From: JADLHS01 sp964553795
GTDB taxonomy: Bacteria; Verrucomicrobiota; Verrucomicrobiia; Limisphaerales; JADLHS01
Direction of reading: 5' to 3'
NCBI GenBank assembly: GCA_964553795.1
Contig: CAZKMR010000004.1
Span: 55,559-119,558 of the forward strand
Length of the DNA stretch: 64,000 bases
Part shown: positions 41,123 to 51,074 of the stretch, piece by piece
Layout: every line of letters begins with the position of its first letter
Numbering within the stretch: the stretch's first letter is position 1
Notes under the pieces: generated by a model
Seen by the model: the letters and a program-made list of their open reading frames with translations, nothing else
Database searches by the model: none
What the model was told of the DNA's origin: nothing
Position numbers and translations under genes: made by a program

Positions 41123-42763
41123 ATGGCTGCAAATCCACTCGCCGGTAAACCCGCGCCCGCAAATCTGCTCATTGATGTCGCGAAGCTCGAACGCGATTAC
41201 TACGAACAGAAACCGGACGTCGCCAACCCCAATCAACTCGTCAGCTTCGGCACGAGCGGACATCGCGGCACGCCGTTCAACGCCACGTTCACCGAGGCAC
41301 ACATTCTCGCGACGACACAGGCCATCTGTGAATATCGCAAGGGCAAAGGCATCAGCGGTCCGCTTTACATGGGCAAGGACACCCACGGCACCTCGGCGGC
41401 CGCCCAGCGAACCGCGCTCGAAGTCCTGTGCGCCAACGGCGTCGAAACGTTCATTCAAAAGAACGATGAGTTCACGCCCACGCCGTCAATTTCGCACGCA
41501 ATTCTGACTTACAATCGGGATCGCCAGGAAGGACTGGCGGATGGCATCGTGATTACGCCGTCCCATAACCCGCCCGAGGACGGCGGGTTCAAATACAATC
41601 CGCCCAACGGCGGACCGGCGGATACGGACATCACGGGCTGGGTGCAGAATCGCGCAAACGAAATTCTTCGCGGGGGCAACCGGGCCGTGCAACGCAAGCC
41701 GATCACCACCGCGCTGCACGCCAGCAACACGCACCACTACGATTTCATCACCCCCTACGTCACCACGCTGGGCGAGGTGATTGACATGGACGCCATCCGC
41801 GCGGCAGGCGTGCGAATCGGCGTTGATCCCTTGGGCGGGGCCTCGTTGCACTACTGGCGGCCGATAAAAAACCACTACAATTTGGATCTCACGTTGGTGA
41901 ACACCAATGTGGATCCGCGCTTCAGTTTCATGACGGTGGATCACGACGGTAAAATCCGCATGGATTGCTCCAGCCCGCATGCCATGGCGAGTCTTGTCGG
42001 GTTGAAGGACCAATTCCAGGTTGCTTTTGGCAACGACCCGGATGCGGACCGGCACGGCATCGTCACGCCGTCGGTCGGTTTGCTGAATCCAAATCATTAT
42101 CTGGCAGTGGCCATCAACTATCTGCTCACCCACCGTCCCGCCTGGAAGAACTCGGCGGCGGTCGGAAAAACCTTGGTCAGCAGCAGCATTATTGATCGCG
42201 TGGTCAGCGCGCTTGGGCGGAAACTCATGGAAGTGCCCGTCGGCTTCAAGTGGTTCGCGCCGGGATTGGCGGATGGCTCGGTGTGTTTTGGCGGTGAGGA
42301 AAGCGCGGGCGCGAGTTTTCTGCGACGCGATGGCAGCGTGTGGAGCACGGACAAGGACGGATTGATTCTCGGTCTGCTGGCGGCGGAAATCTGCGCCACG
42401 ACGGGCAAAGATCCCGGGCAACATTACGCCGAACTCACCGCGAAATTTGGCGCGCCGAGTTACAAGCGCATTGATGCGCCGGCGACGCCGGAGCAAAAGA
42501 AAGCGTTCAAGAAACTCACACCCGAAGCCGTCGCCGCGACGTCGCTCGCCGGCGATGTCATCACACAGAAACTCACTCGCGCGCCCGGCAACAACGCCGA
42601 CATTGGCGGCTTGAAAGTCTGCACCGCGAATGGCTGGTTTGCCGCACGGCCCTCCGGCACGGAGAATATTTACAAGATTTACGCCGAAAGCTTCAAAGGC
42701 GCGGCACATCTGGATGACATCATTGCGGAAGCGCAACACATTGTGACCGCCGCCTTAAAATGA
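41123..42763 (+). CDS. pgm: Phosphoglucomutase, alpha-D-glucose-specific
   Basis: From the ATG at 41123 the product is 546 aa, identical in length to E. coli Pgm. SFGTSGHRGTPFNATF is the N-terminal signature. The phosphoserine S147 lies in ITPSHNPPEDGGFKYN. Metal ligands are in GNDPDADRHG. GGEESAGASFLRRDG and RPSGTENIYKIYAES are the sugar-binding loops. It interconverts glucose-1-phosphate and glucose-6-phosphate for glycogen and nucleotide sugars. The open frame extends upstream to 41030, but that part is not conserved. Confidence 0.97.
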   Translation: MAANPLAGKPAPANLLIDVAKLERDYYEQKPDVANPNQLVSFGTSGHRGTPFNATFTEAHILATTQAICEYRKGKGISGPLYMGKDTHGTSAAAQRTALEVLCANGVETFIQKNDEFTPTPSISHAILTYNRDRQEGLADGIVITPSHNPPEDGGFKYNPPNGGPADTDITGWVQNRANEILRGGNRAVQRKPITTALHASNTHHYDFITPYVTTLGEVIDMDAIRAAGVRIGVDPLGGASLHYWRPIKNHYNLDLTLVNTNVDPRFSFMTVDHDGKIRMDCSSPHAMASLVGLKDQFQVAFGNDPDADRHGIVTPSVGLLNPNHYLAVAINYLLTHRPAWKNSAAVGKTLVSSSIIDRVVSALGRKLMEVPVGFKWFAPGLADGSVCFGGEESAGASFLRRDGSVWSTDKDGLILGLLAAEICATTGKDPGQHYAELTAKFGAPSYKRIDAPATPEQKKAFKKLTPEAVAATSLAGDVITQKLTRAPGNNADIGGLKVCTANGWFAARPSGTENIYKIYAESFKGAAHLDDIIAEAQHIVTAALK

Positions 42764-42865
42764 ACCGCCGCCAGCAATACCGGAAAATACCTTGCGGGAA
42801 CTGGTAAAGAGTGGTTGGCTTGATTTGCAGATACCTGCATCGCCTCCAAACCAATATCGCATTTT

Positions 42866-43678
42866 ATGAAAACCAAGCTCATCGCCCCGATTCTTGCCGC
42901 GTTGCTGATCGCGACGGCGCTCCCTGCTCCTGCCGCCGAATCCAGCACCGTCGCGGACGAACTCAAGGACGTTATTACCAAGGTCCAAACCAAACTCAAA
43001 GACGGCAAACGCACCGAGGCCGACCTCGAAGCGGAACTGAAGGAGTTCGACTCCATTCTCGCGAAACATAAAGACGAGAAAACCGACGAAGTCGCCCAGG
43101 TGCTGTTGATGAAAGCCATGTTGTATTCCCAGGTGCTCAACAATGAAGCCAAAGGCGACGAGTTGTTGGAGCAGCTTAAAAAGGATTTCCCCGATTCCAA
43201 GCCGGTCGCCATGCTCAAGCGCCAGGAGGAAGCCAAGAAAGCCCGGGCCAGTCTGGTGGAAGGCGCCGCGTTTCCACCGTTTGAAGTCAAGGACACCAAC
43301 GGCAAACCGCTGTCACTGGCCGCCTACAAAGGCAAAGTGGTGCTGATTGATTTCTGGGCCACCTGGTGCGGACCGTGTATTGCCGAATTACCGCACGTGC
43401 TCGAAGCCTACGAGAAACATCACAAGGACGGCTTCGAGATCATCGGCATCAGCCTCGACAAGGATCAGGAGAAACTTGAAACCTTTACCAAGGAGAAAAA
43501 GATGCCGTGGCCACAATTCTTCGATGGTCAAGGCTGGCAAAACGAACTCGCCCAGAAATACGGCATTAACAGCATCCCGGCGACCTACTTGGTGGATCGC
43601 GAAGGCAAAATCATCGGCATCGGTTTGCGCGGCAAAAAACTCGAAACCGCCGTGGCCGAAGCGCTGGCGAAGAAGTAA
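42866..43678 (+). CDS. Exported TlpA-like thioredoxin family protein
   Basis: The 270-aa protein has a signal peptide (LIAPILAALLIATALPAPAA) and a helical N-terminal region of about 100 residues. A thioredoxin-fold domain follows (about 130-270): FPPFEVKDTNGKPLSLAAYKGKVVLIDFWATWCGPC, with redox cysteines C168 and C171, and SIPATYLVDREG with the cis-proline loop. This is a TlpA/ResA-type disulfide reductase layout, with an added helical domain like those in Bacteroidetes and Verrucomicrobiota. It may act on cytochrome maturation or secreted-protein disulfides. It is followed by a strong terminator. Confidence 0.92.
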   Translation: MKTKLIAPILAALLIATALPAPAAESSTVADELKDVITKVQTKLKDGKRTEADLEAELKEFDSILAKHKDEKTDEVAQVLLMKAMLYSQVLNNEAKGDELLEQLKKDFPDSKPVAMLKRQEEAKKARASLVEGAAFPPFEVKDTNGKPLSLAAYKGKVVLIDFWATWCGPCIAELPHVLEAYEKHHKDGFEIIGISLDKDQEKLETFTKEKKMPWPQFFDGQGWQNELAQKYGINSIPATYLVDREGKIIGIGLRGKKLETAVAEALAKK

Positions 43679-43696
43679 TTCGTTCGCCCTGAATTC

Positions 43697-43739
43697 AACC
43701 GGCAGTTCACCTTTGGTGGACTGCCGGTTTGTTTTCTTT
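43697..43739. terminator. Bidirectional-looking intrinsic terminator between tlpA-like gene and recN
   Basis: A 15-bp stem (AACCGGCAGTTCACC pairing with GGTGGACTGCCGGTT, one wobble) spans 43697-43729 with a 3-nt loop. It is followed on the plus strand by TTTGTTTTCTTT. It sits 18 bp after the plus-strand gene and 28 bp after the end of the convergent recN gene. Confidence 0.85.
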
Positions 43740-43766
43740 GAGGAACGACACTCTGTACCGATGGCC

Positions 43767-45461
43767 TCAGCGTAAGAGTGCTTCGGCGTGTTTGCGCGCG
43801 GCGTCACTTTGGCCACCGAGCATCCGGGCGAGTTCGGTCACGCGCGATTTGCGTTCGAGCCGGGTGATTTCTGAAGTGGTCCGGCCGTCCTTGACCAGTT
43901 TGCTGACAACGTAGTGCGCATCCGCTGCCGCGGCCACTTGCGGCAAGTGCGTGATGCAAAACACCTGTCGCTTCGCGGCGATCTGTTTCATTTTCGCGCC
44001 GACAGCGTTGGCGGTTTCGCCGCCGACGTTGGCGTCCACCTCGTCGAAAACGAGCACCGGGATTTCGTCTTCCGCGGCCAGCACGGTTTTCAACGCTAAC
44101 ATCACGCGGGCCATTTCCCCGGACGAAGCGATGGCGCGCAGCGGCTTTAGCGGTTCGCCGACATTGGGAGAGAATTGAAATTCAATTTCATCGCAACCGG
44201 AAACGGTGGGGCGCGCGTCCTCGCGAGCCGGCCCGTCAGGAGCCTCGCCCCACCGGGACGATTTCAGTGCGATGTCGAATTGACCTTGCTTGAAGCCAAG
44301 ATCCGCAAGCTGCTTCGCGACGGATTTGCCTAACTTGGGAATAACTTTCTGTCGCGCGACAGAAAGCTTTGTGCTGGCGTCGAGCAACTGCGAATCCAGT
44401 TTTTCCAACGCGCTGTTGATACGAGTCAGTTCCGCATCGCGAGATTCAAGGGCCTGAAGTTTCGCTTTGGCTTCCGCGCCAAAGGCAATGACTTCGGCCA
44501 GCGACCCCCCGTATTTGCGTTTCAGCGAGTGAATGAGATTCAGTCGTTCGTCCAACTCGGCCAGGCGCGCGGGATCCACATCCACTTTGTCCGCGTATCG
44601 CGAGAGTTCAGTTTGCAGGTCGCGCAAGGTTGCCACGGCTTGCTCGTGCAATTCCGTGAGATTACCCGCCCCGGAATCTACGCGCTGCAAGTCATGCAAC
44701 ACCCGTCCGACTGCGCCCGTTTGTGTCAGCAATGAGGTTTCACTTTGGCTCAACAAATCCAAGGCGGCCTGACTGAGTTGGAGCAAGCGCGCGGCGTTGC
44801 TGACACGATGATGTTCCTGGGTGATCTGCTCCTCTTCGTCCGATTGCAATCGCGCGGTTTGAATCTCCTGCACCTGAAAACGCAACAAGTCGAGTTGCTG
44901 GGCGTACGTTTTTTCATCCACCACCAATGCGGCTTTTTCAGCTTCCAGTTCGCGGCGCCGTTTCATCAGCGCAGCAAAAGCATGGCGCGTCGCTTCCAAA
45001 CCGCCGAACGCGTCGAGGATGGCGAGTTGTTTGGCCGGATGCAGAAGCGATTGATGATCGTGCGGACCGTGCATGTCCACGAGCCATTCCCCGAGTTCGG
45101 CCAGCGTGTTCAAAGTCGTCGCCGAGCCATTGATAAACTGGCGGTTCGTTCCGGCGCTGGTGAAGGTTCGTTTCAGCACCAACTGGCCGTCGTCACACGG
45201 CTCCAGCCCGTTCTCCTCCAAAAAAGTCTTCAGCGGCGCGCACAGTTGACGCACATCGAAGCACGCTTCCACCGCGCAGGAATCGCTGCCGGTGCGAATA
45301 AGCGAGCGGTCCGCGCGCTGACCGAGCACGAGATTCAACGCGCCGAGAATGATGGATTTGCCCGCGCCGGTTTCGCCCGTAATCACGTTGTAGCCCGGCT
45401 GGAGTTCCAGCGTCAGATCGGCCACGAGCGCCAGATTTTTGATGCGTAAAGTCGTCAGCAT
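43767..45461 (-). CDS. recN: DNA repair protein RecN
   Basis: Starting at the ATG at 45461 the protein is 564 aa, usual for RecN. It begins MLTTLRIKNLALVADLTLEL and has Walker A GETGAGKS (about residues 29-36). A coiled-coil middle follows, then signature SSGEMARVMLALK, Walker B VLVFDEVDANVGGETA and the switch region QVFCITHLPQVAAAADAHYVV. It is the SMC-like ATPase that helps double-strand-break repair. The frame extends upstream to 45545 with no conserved residues. Confidence 0.97.
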   Translation of the reverse strand: MLTTLRIKNLALVADLTLELQPGYNVITGETGAGKSIILGALNLVLGQRADRSLIRTGSDSCAVEACFDVRQLCAPLKTFLEENGLEPCDDGQLVLKRTFTSAGTNRQFINGSATTLNTLAELGEWLVDMHGPHDHQSLLHPAKQLAILDAFGGLEATRHAFAALMKRRRELEAEKAALVVDEKTYAQQLDLLRFQVQEIQTARLQSDEEEQITQEHHRVSNAARLLQLSQAALDLLSQSETSLLTQTGAVGRVLHDLQRVDSGAGNLTELHEQAVATLRDLQTELSRYADKVDVDPARLAELDERLNLIHSLKRKYGGSLAEVIAFGAEAKAKLQALESRDAELTRINSALEKLDSQLLDASTKLSVARQKVIPKLGKSVAKQLADLGFKQGQFDIALKSSRWGEAPDGPAREDARPTVSGCDEIEFQFSPNVGEPLKPLRAIASSGEMARVMLALKTVLAAEDEIPVLVFDEVDANVGGETANAVGAKMKQIAAKRQVFCITHLPQVAAAADAHYVVSKLVKDGRTTSEITRLERKSRVTELARMLGGQSDAARKHAEALLR

Positions 45462-45548
45462 GATTTGCGGGCGCGAAGAATTTGCGGAGGCCAATTGCTT
45501 TGGGCAATCGGAAAATGGAGTGGCGCGAGCGCTCCCGCGCCACAAATG

Positions 45549-48500
45549 TCAAAGCCCCGTCAAGGGAATGATGCGAAGGCGATAGTATCGCTGCGCCGTG
45601 GCTGGCGCGGGATCGTTGATGGTAATCCAACCGGCGTCCGGCGGCGGCGGAAAGTTCAGGCGCGAATCAAACAACACCGTCGCCCCGTCCCACTCGCCTG
45701 GTTCGCTCGTGGTTTCCAACACATACGCAATGTCGTTGCGTCCCGAATCAAACGGAAACCGCAACGCCGGCGCTTCCGCGGGGCCCTCAAACTGCAATGC
45801 TCCCAGCGCCGGATCATCAGTCAACCCCAGTCCCAGGGCATAGCGCAATAAATTCGCCACCCCGCTGCCATTGGGATCGGCGGCCGGACCGGAGATGGCC
45901 GGGTTGGCACGGTCGGCGGGATTCGGGAACGCCGTCATTTGCCAGGCCGCAAACGTCGCAGGCGCGCCCCCAAAGCGCACTTCCAACGTTCTGCCCGACA
46001 CAGAGCCGGATTCCAGATTCGCGGTCTCGGCCACCGTGGTGATTTGTGCGACAGACGACTGCGACCAGGTTTGATTCTCGAACAAGTGTCCCCCGCCTGC
46101 ATCCGGCACAAAGACTCGCTTGGGAACCGTCACAAGTGTGGCGGCCAAATCTGCGCCGAAAGGAACAAAGTAACCGCCGCGCAAGTGGTCGCCAGTAACC
46201 GGCAGCGCGGCGAGATAAATGTCCACAGCCAACGGCGCGGTCGGCGCGGCGGGCAGAACCACGACCCCGTTGCTGGCCGCACTCGCTGACGCGTAATTGG
46301 GTGAGCCCGTTTTGTGAAATACGAATTGTTGCGTCAGGCCGGTCAGCGCACTGGCATTTAACAATTGATTCAATTGCAACGTGCCCGCGCCGCTGAGCGC
46401 GCCCACACTGCCCGTGCCGGTAACAACGGCGAGCGGGGCGACAGTGAGGGACGAACCCAGCGCTCCGGCCAGAATGATCACGCCATTGCTCGCCTGCATG
46501 GGTTGCGTATAAGCCGAGTTGTCGGCGGAGAGTTTGAGATTGCCGCCACCAGTTTTGGCAATGGGATGCGAACCGGAAAGCGATCCGGCCAATTCCAGCT
46601 CATTGCGCGCTCCGTCCACGTGCAGATCGGTCGGCGCGGTGAACAAAATCGGATTCGCGACGATGGCGTGGTTGCCGCTGCCGCCGGGGTCATAACGCAA
46701 CGCGCCGAGTTTGCCGAGCGCCTGTTGCTCGGGAATCTCCGCACCGCGGCCCGATCCGGCCAGTTGCAACGGGCCGCCGAAGGTGTAAAGCCGCGGCCCG
46801 TTCGCGTCATTGGCGGAGATCAAGCGGAGTTGTCCGCCGGAATGAACGGTGATGCCCGCGGTCGCGGTGGGCGTGGCCGGTTGCGTTACGAACAGCACGC
46901 CTTCTTCAATGACAGTTGCTCCCGTGTAAGTCTTACCATCACCGGTGAGGGAAGCGACGCCCGGGCCGGATTTGATCAAACCACCCGGTCCGGACCAGGA
47001 TTCCCGTAAACGCAGCGCACCGTGTTCGAAGTGGCCGACAATATTCGTGACGTGCAAACGCAGGTTGGATTGCAAAGCGACGCCTGCCTGCACTTCCAAC
47101 TCGACGTAACCCTCCGCGGTGCCGCCCACTTCAATTCGCGCCGGGCCGTTGGTGTTCTGAAATGTCAGGGTATTGCCGCTGTCCTGGTCGCGCACGCGAT
47201 TGCGCGAAGTGGAATTCGCCTGGGGAAAGCGGATTTCTCCCACCGCCACCGGGGCGCGCAGATTGACGTTCCGATCCGCGCTCGCGGGTGCGGGAATGGT
47301 CACGATTCGCCCGCCGCCGTTGGGATATGGCAACGGCGCGCTGGACCAATTTTCGTCCGCCGTCCAATCACCACTTCCGGCGGGCAAAAACTGCGGCACA
47401 GCCGGCGGAATGATGAACGCCGTTTCGCGCAAGGGACTCCACACGCCAGTCGTGCTGCGCACGCGCGCTTTGACTGTCGTGCTTTGTGAAAAGGTCAATG
47501 CCCCGGAATAAATCTGTCCGGCGATGCTGCCTCCCGCCGCCCGCGGATCAACGCCGTTGGTGGTGAAATAAAGAACGCCACTGCCGTTGGGGTTGGTCAT
47601 GGTTAAAGCGAACCCGTTCGTCACCACGCCGCCGTTGTGACTGAATATCGGTGCTTGGGTTGCAGGCCAAAGTCCTTGATCCGTGAGTTGGGTAAAGAAG
47701 GTGTTGCGCCGCGTATCACTGACGATCCACGTGTTGTAAAATGATTCGTTCACCACCGCCCCGATGGTTTCCACCATGATCGGGTTGATGCTGTTGCGCA
47801 AGGCGATGTGAATCGCCTGCTGATTGGTTTTCACGAGGCCGCCATCGTTGAAGAAATGCTTTTGCGCCCGGTCGGCAAACCGGAGGCGAAATTCCGGCGA
47901 CACGCGCAACAACGTATAGAGCGCCGGGATATAGCGACTGGACGTGGTCTGCGCGTCGCCAATAATCAAATCACTGGTGAAGGTGTTGTAACCCGTGTTT
48001 CGGCCTTGCGCGCCAAATGCGCCCTCGGCATCCCACACGTAGAATCTCCAGCGACCGGCGGCACTGCGCTCGCGCGCGGCCACCCAGTTGTTGTTCGGCC
48101 AATCCCACATGCCGGCATACGCGTTGAGCAGGAGGTAATCGATGAAATTATCCACGTCGAGATAGTCGTGCACTTCTTGATACGCCGCCACGGAAGCAAG
48201 ATTGGCCGAACGGATGGAGGCGATCATTTTGTTCCAATGAATCGGATCGCCGCTGGAAAACTCGTTCACCTGCTGCACGTCCCACGCTTCGGAACTGTTG
48301 TAATGTTCCTGCATGAAGCCCTCACGCAGGCGTTCGCACAAGTTGTAGTAGCCTTTGAAAACGCCATTGAGGTAAACAGTGTTAAAAACGCCGACGCTGC
48401 CTTTGTGTCCCATGCTGAGAAACAAACGGCGCACGAGTTCGTCCTTGATGTAGGGATTGTTGATGTCGTTCTTGCCGGCTCGCACGCGCACATCCTTGAA

Positions 48501-50927
48501 TCGCGTCACCGCCGACTCGGGGAAAAACGGATACTCCAGCGGTCGCTCGCCCCATTCGGACCGGAAGAACAAGTTGAACGAAGGTTTCATCGTCGGATCG
48601 TGCGGATTGAATCGGTTGAAGGGCGAATCAGTCAGGCGATATCGCGGCCGCGACCACGGACTGCCGGAAACACGCAGCCCCATTTCCGTTCGCAACTCCG
48701 GACCGCTCAACGGAAAATACTCCAGTGCGGCAGGCTTTTCCGCGGCCCGACCCCGGAGGAGCGGATAATGAAAGGCCATCGGATCGCCGTTCGCCGTCCA
48801 GACGTCGCCGGAATACGTTCCCCCTTTGATGGCCAAAATGCCTTCTCCCGTCGCCGGCCCGCCACTGGCATTGGGCCCAAAGAATGACAGCGTTGCACTG
48901 CCGCTGAGGCACAGTGCCGGCAGCGATTTTTTCGCCGCGCTTTCCTGCATTAAATAGGTGTGGGTAACTGTGGGCGACGGCATGGCTCCGGACAAAACCG
49001 CCCGGGCGCGAATCACGCGATCCACCGGGATGCTGATTGGCGCGGCGTAAATTTGGCCTGGATTGGGTTCGCTGCCATCCACCGTGTAGTAGATTGAAGC
49101 CCCAGGTGTCGGCGTGCTCAGGGTCAATGAAAACGCCGCATCATGAAAACCTCCAGGCACGCTGAAAACGGGCGCTGCCGGCGCCGGATCAAGCGGCATG
49201 GCAGAATTCGTTTGGCCGGGAGTTGCCATCGCAAAGAAACCCCAGTTCCCCAGCGCATCACGACCGTACGAGTGTTGATAACTTTGCGGCGGATAGCCCG
49301 GGGCGAGTTCGCTCACGACCTGCCCTTGCGCATTGACCAACGCAAGATACTCGCCTTCCACCGCGAGACTGAAATTGGCGTGCAAATAAGTGGCGTTGTC
49401 TTCCGGCAGTATTTCTTCGCCGCTCGCCAGGATGACGAGATAACCACCCGCAGGAATCGTGGCGTTCGTCGGAAACGTCCATTTCGCGAGGTTGCCGGCG
49501 TTATCGGTGAGTGACCAACCCGCCAGACTGACCGCGCTGGTGCCGGCGTTGTACAATTCCACCCAATCACTCTCCGAATCCGGCGCTTCTTCCAGTGGTC
49601 CAACATCGTCCTGTTCGCCTTCGAGCACTGGCTCTTGCAGCCCGACGAAATAACGCACCGAATCACTGGGTTGCACCAGCACGCGCGCCCCAACGCCGGT
49701 GGTCTCCAAAGTAATCCGTGCGATGGAATCGGAACTGGTCAGGCTCGAACGATGCATTTGCACGGCCAGGACGTTGTCGCCCGCGGTCAATAACCCACTT
49801 GGCGCGCCAATCAATAACACTTCTTCCTGCCCGCTCACCGATCCGCCGTTGTCGCCATTGGCATTGTGCCCCGTCGTCGCGAAAACATCGTGCGATGCCG
49901 GGACGCCTGCCGTGCCGACATTGCGCCGCACCAATTCTTTGCCGTTCAAATACACGATCACGCCATCGTCATAATCCAATGTCAGTCGCATCGCTTGTGC
50001 AGAGGCCGCTTCGCCGGCGGAAACCGAAAAAATCCGCCGGGTATAAATCGTCGGCGTAATGTTGTAAGTCTGCGCGTAGAGGTTGACGCCCAAAATGTAG
50101 TCGGGCGGATTCGCGCTTTCCACTCCGACCGGGCCCGGTCCGACCGGCCACGCCGCGTCATTGAACTCGCGCGTCGCCCAGGTGACCACGGCGTTCTGTT
50201 CCAGAAATTGATAATACAATCCGTAATCCAGCACGCCGCCCGAAGGCTCGCTCAAGCCGGGAAAATACCGCCACGGCGCATCCGCCGCCACCAACACCGC
50301 TCCGCCCGAAATCTGCAACGTACCGAGAAAAAGGAAGTTTGCTCCCGCACTGCCGACCAGCGACTGATTGTGAACTTGAATGCAAATCACATTTTCGCCG
50401 GCCACCAATCGCGTATTGGCCACGCCCAGATTGACCGTTTCGAGATTGGCGCTGTTCGGGTTGAACGCCGTTTGATCGTGAAATGCAAACATTCCCGGAT
50501 TGCCCATGTGACGCCGCGCCACTTCCACGCCGTTGATGAAAGCGATGAAGCCGTCGTTGTAGCGGGTCACCAATTGCAACAGCGCGCCGCTGGCGGCCTG
50601 GGCCGGCGTCACCGTGAAGGTCTTCCGCAAATAGAGTGACGCGCCGCGATTTTGCAGCGGGCCGGAAACATCCGTGGCCAATGTCACGCCACTGAACGCC
50701 CCAAATCCAAACGGCGCCGGGCCGGTCAGCCATTGGGAATCGTCATAGTCCGGCGCCTGCCACGGCGTCGTAATCCCGGCCCGCGGATACGCGCCCGCGT
50801 CCCGGGTCAGCATGCGACTGGACGGCGCCGCCACAAATTCATTCAGATAAACCTGCGCCGATGCGAACGAAAAACAACCCGCCGTGAAGACCGCAACCCA
50901 TGTCCGGCGCACAACAGAAGGATTCAT
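45549..50927 (-). CDS. Giant secreted protein with CotH-kinase-like, lamin-tail, chitobiase-C and autotransporter-strand domains
   Basis: From the ATG at 50927 the protein is 1792 aa with a signal peptide (VVRRTWVAVFTAGCFSFASA). Two jelly-roll-like sugar-binding modules (QAPDYDDSQW and DYDDGVIVYLNG types) fill residues about 30-430. A lamin-tail domain follows (about 440-555: WVELYNAGTSAVSLAGWSL). Next is a chitobiase C-terminal-like module (about 590-660). A CotH-like domain (about 740-1075) has PSFNLFFRSEWG, VRVRAGKNDINNPYIKDEL and TVYLNGVFKGYYNLCER. A second chitobiase-C module is at about 1095-1170, autotransporter-type beta-strand repeats at about 1295-1475, and a YYRL-type C-terminus. 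The enzymatic part may be an extracellular protein kinase. Confidence 0.88.
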   Translation of the reverse strand: MNPSVVRRTWVAVFTAGCFSFASAQVYLNEFVAAPSSRMLTRDAGAYPRAGITTPWQAPDYDDSQWLTGPAPFGFGAFSGVTLATDVSGPLQNRGASLYLRKTFTVTPAQAASGALLQLVTRYNDGFIAFINGVEVARRHMGNPGMFAFHDQTAFNPNSANLETVNLGVANTRLVAGENVICIQVHNQSLVGSAGANFLFLGTLQISGGAVLVAADAPWRYFPGLSEPSGGVLDYGLYYQFLEQNAVVTWATREFNDAAWPVGPGPVGVESANPPDYILGVNLYAQTYNITPTIYTRRIFSVSAGEAASAQAMRLTLDYDDGVIVYLNGKELVRRNVGTAGVPASHDVFATTGHNANGDNGGSVSGQEEVLLIGAPSGLLTAGDNVLAVQMHRSSLTSSDSIARITLETTGVGARVLVQPSDSVRYFVGLQEPVLEGEQDDVGPLEEAPDSESDWVELYNAGTSAVSLAGWSLTDNAGNLAKWTFPTNATIPAGGYLVILASGEEILPEDNATYLHANFSLAVEGEYLALVNAQGQVVSELAPGYPPQSYQHSYGRDALGNWGFFAMATPGQTNSAMPLDPAPAAPVFSVPGGFHDAAFSLTLSTPTPGASIYYTVDGSEPNPGQIYAAPISIPVDRVIRARAVLSGAMPSPTVTHTYLMQESAAKKSLPALCLSGSATLSFFGPNASGGPATGEGILAIKGGTYSGDVWTANGDPMAFHYPLLRGRAAEKPAALEYFPLSGPELRTEMGLRVSGSPWSRPRYRLTDSPFNRFNPHDPTMKPSFNLFFRSEWGERPLEYPFFPESAVTRFKDVRVRAGKNDINNPYIKDELVRRLFLSMGHKGSVGVFNTVYLNGVFKGYYNLCERLREGFMQEHYNSSEAWDVQQVNEFSSGDPIHWNKMIASIRSANLASVAAYQEVHDYLDVDNFIDYLLLNAYAGMWDWPNNNWVAARERSAAGRWRFYVWDAEGAFGAQGRNTGYNTFTSDLIIGDAQTTSSRYIPALYTLLRVSPEFRLRFADRAQKHFFNDGGLVKTNQQAIHIALRNSINPIMVETIGAVVNESFYNTWIVSDTRRNTFFTQLTDQGLWPATQAPIFSHNGGVVTNGFALTMTNPNGSGVLYFTTNGVDPRAAGGSIAGQIYSGALTFSQSTTVKARVRSTTGVWSPLRETAFIIPPAVPQFLPAGSGDWTADENWSSAPLPYPNGGGRIVTIPAPASADRNVNLRAPVAVGEIRFPQANSTSRNRVRDQDSGNTLTFQNTNGPARIEVGGTAEGYVELEVQAGVALQSNLRLHVTNIVGHFEHGALRLRESWSGPGGLIKSGPGVASLTGDGKTYTGATVIEEGVLFVTQPATPTATAGITVHSGGQLRLISANDANGPRLYTFGGPLQLAGSGRGAEIPEQQALGKLGALRYDPGGSGNHAIVANPILFTAPTDLHVDGARNELELAGSLSGSHPIAKTGGGNLKLSADNSAYTQPMQASNGVIILAGALGSSLTVAPLAVVTGTGSVGALSGAGTLQLNQLLNASALTGLTQQFVFHKTGSPNYASASAASNGVVVLPAAPTAPLAVDIYLAALPVTGDHLRGGYFVPFGADLAATLVTVPKRVFVPDAGGGHLFENQTWSQSSVAQITTVAETANLESGSVSGRTLEVRFGGAPATFAAWQMTAFPNPADRANPAISGPAADPNGSGVANLLRYALGLGLTDDPALGALQFEGPAEAPALRFPFDSGRNDIAYVLETTSEPGEWDGATVLFDSRLNFPPPPDAGWITINDPAPATAQRYYRLRIIPLTGL

Positions 50928-51074
50928 CGCGGCGCATGCTTCCACTCGCACGCCGCGGCTTCAAGTGCTATTTGCCTGCGACCCAGTGGAAAATAACTTT
51001 AAGGATTTGACCCGAGCCGGCGACACAGGGTTTTGCCTGGAGCCGTTCGGGAAAATCACCGGTGCTTCACCCAT

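Noticed and set aside
41486..42739. 417-codon open frame on the minus strand
   Set aside because: It is the shadow of pgm, which is certain.
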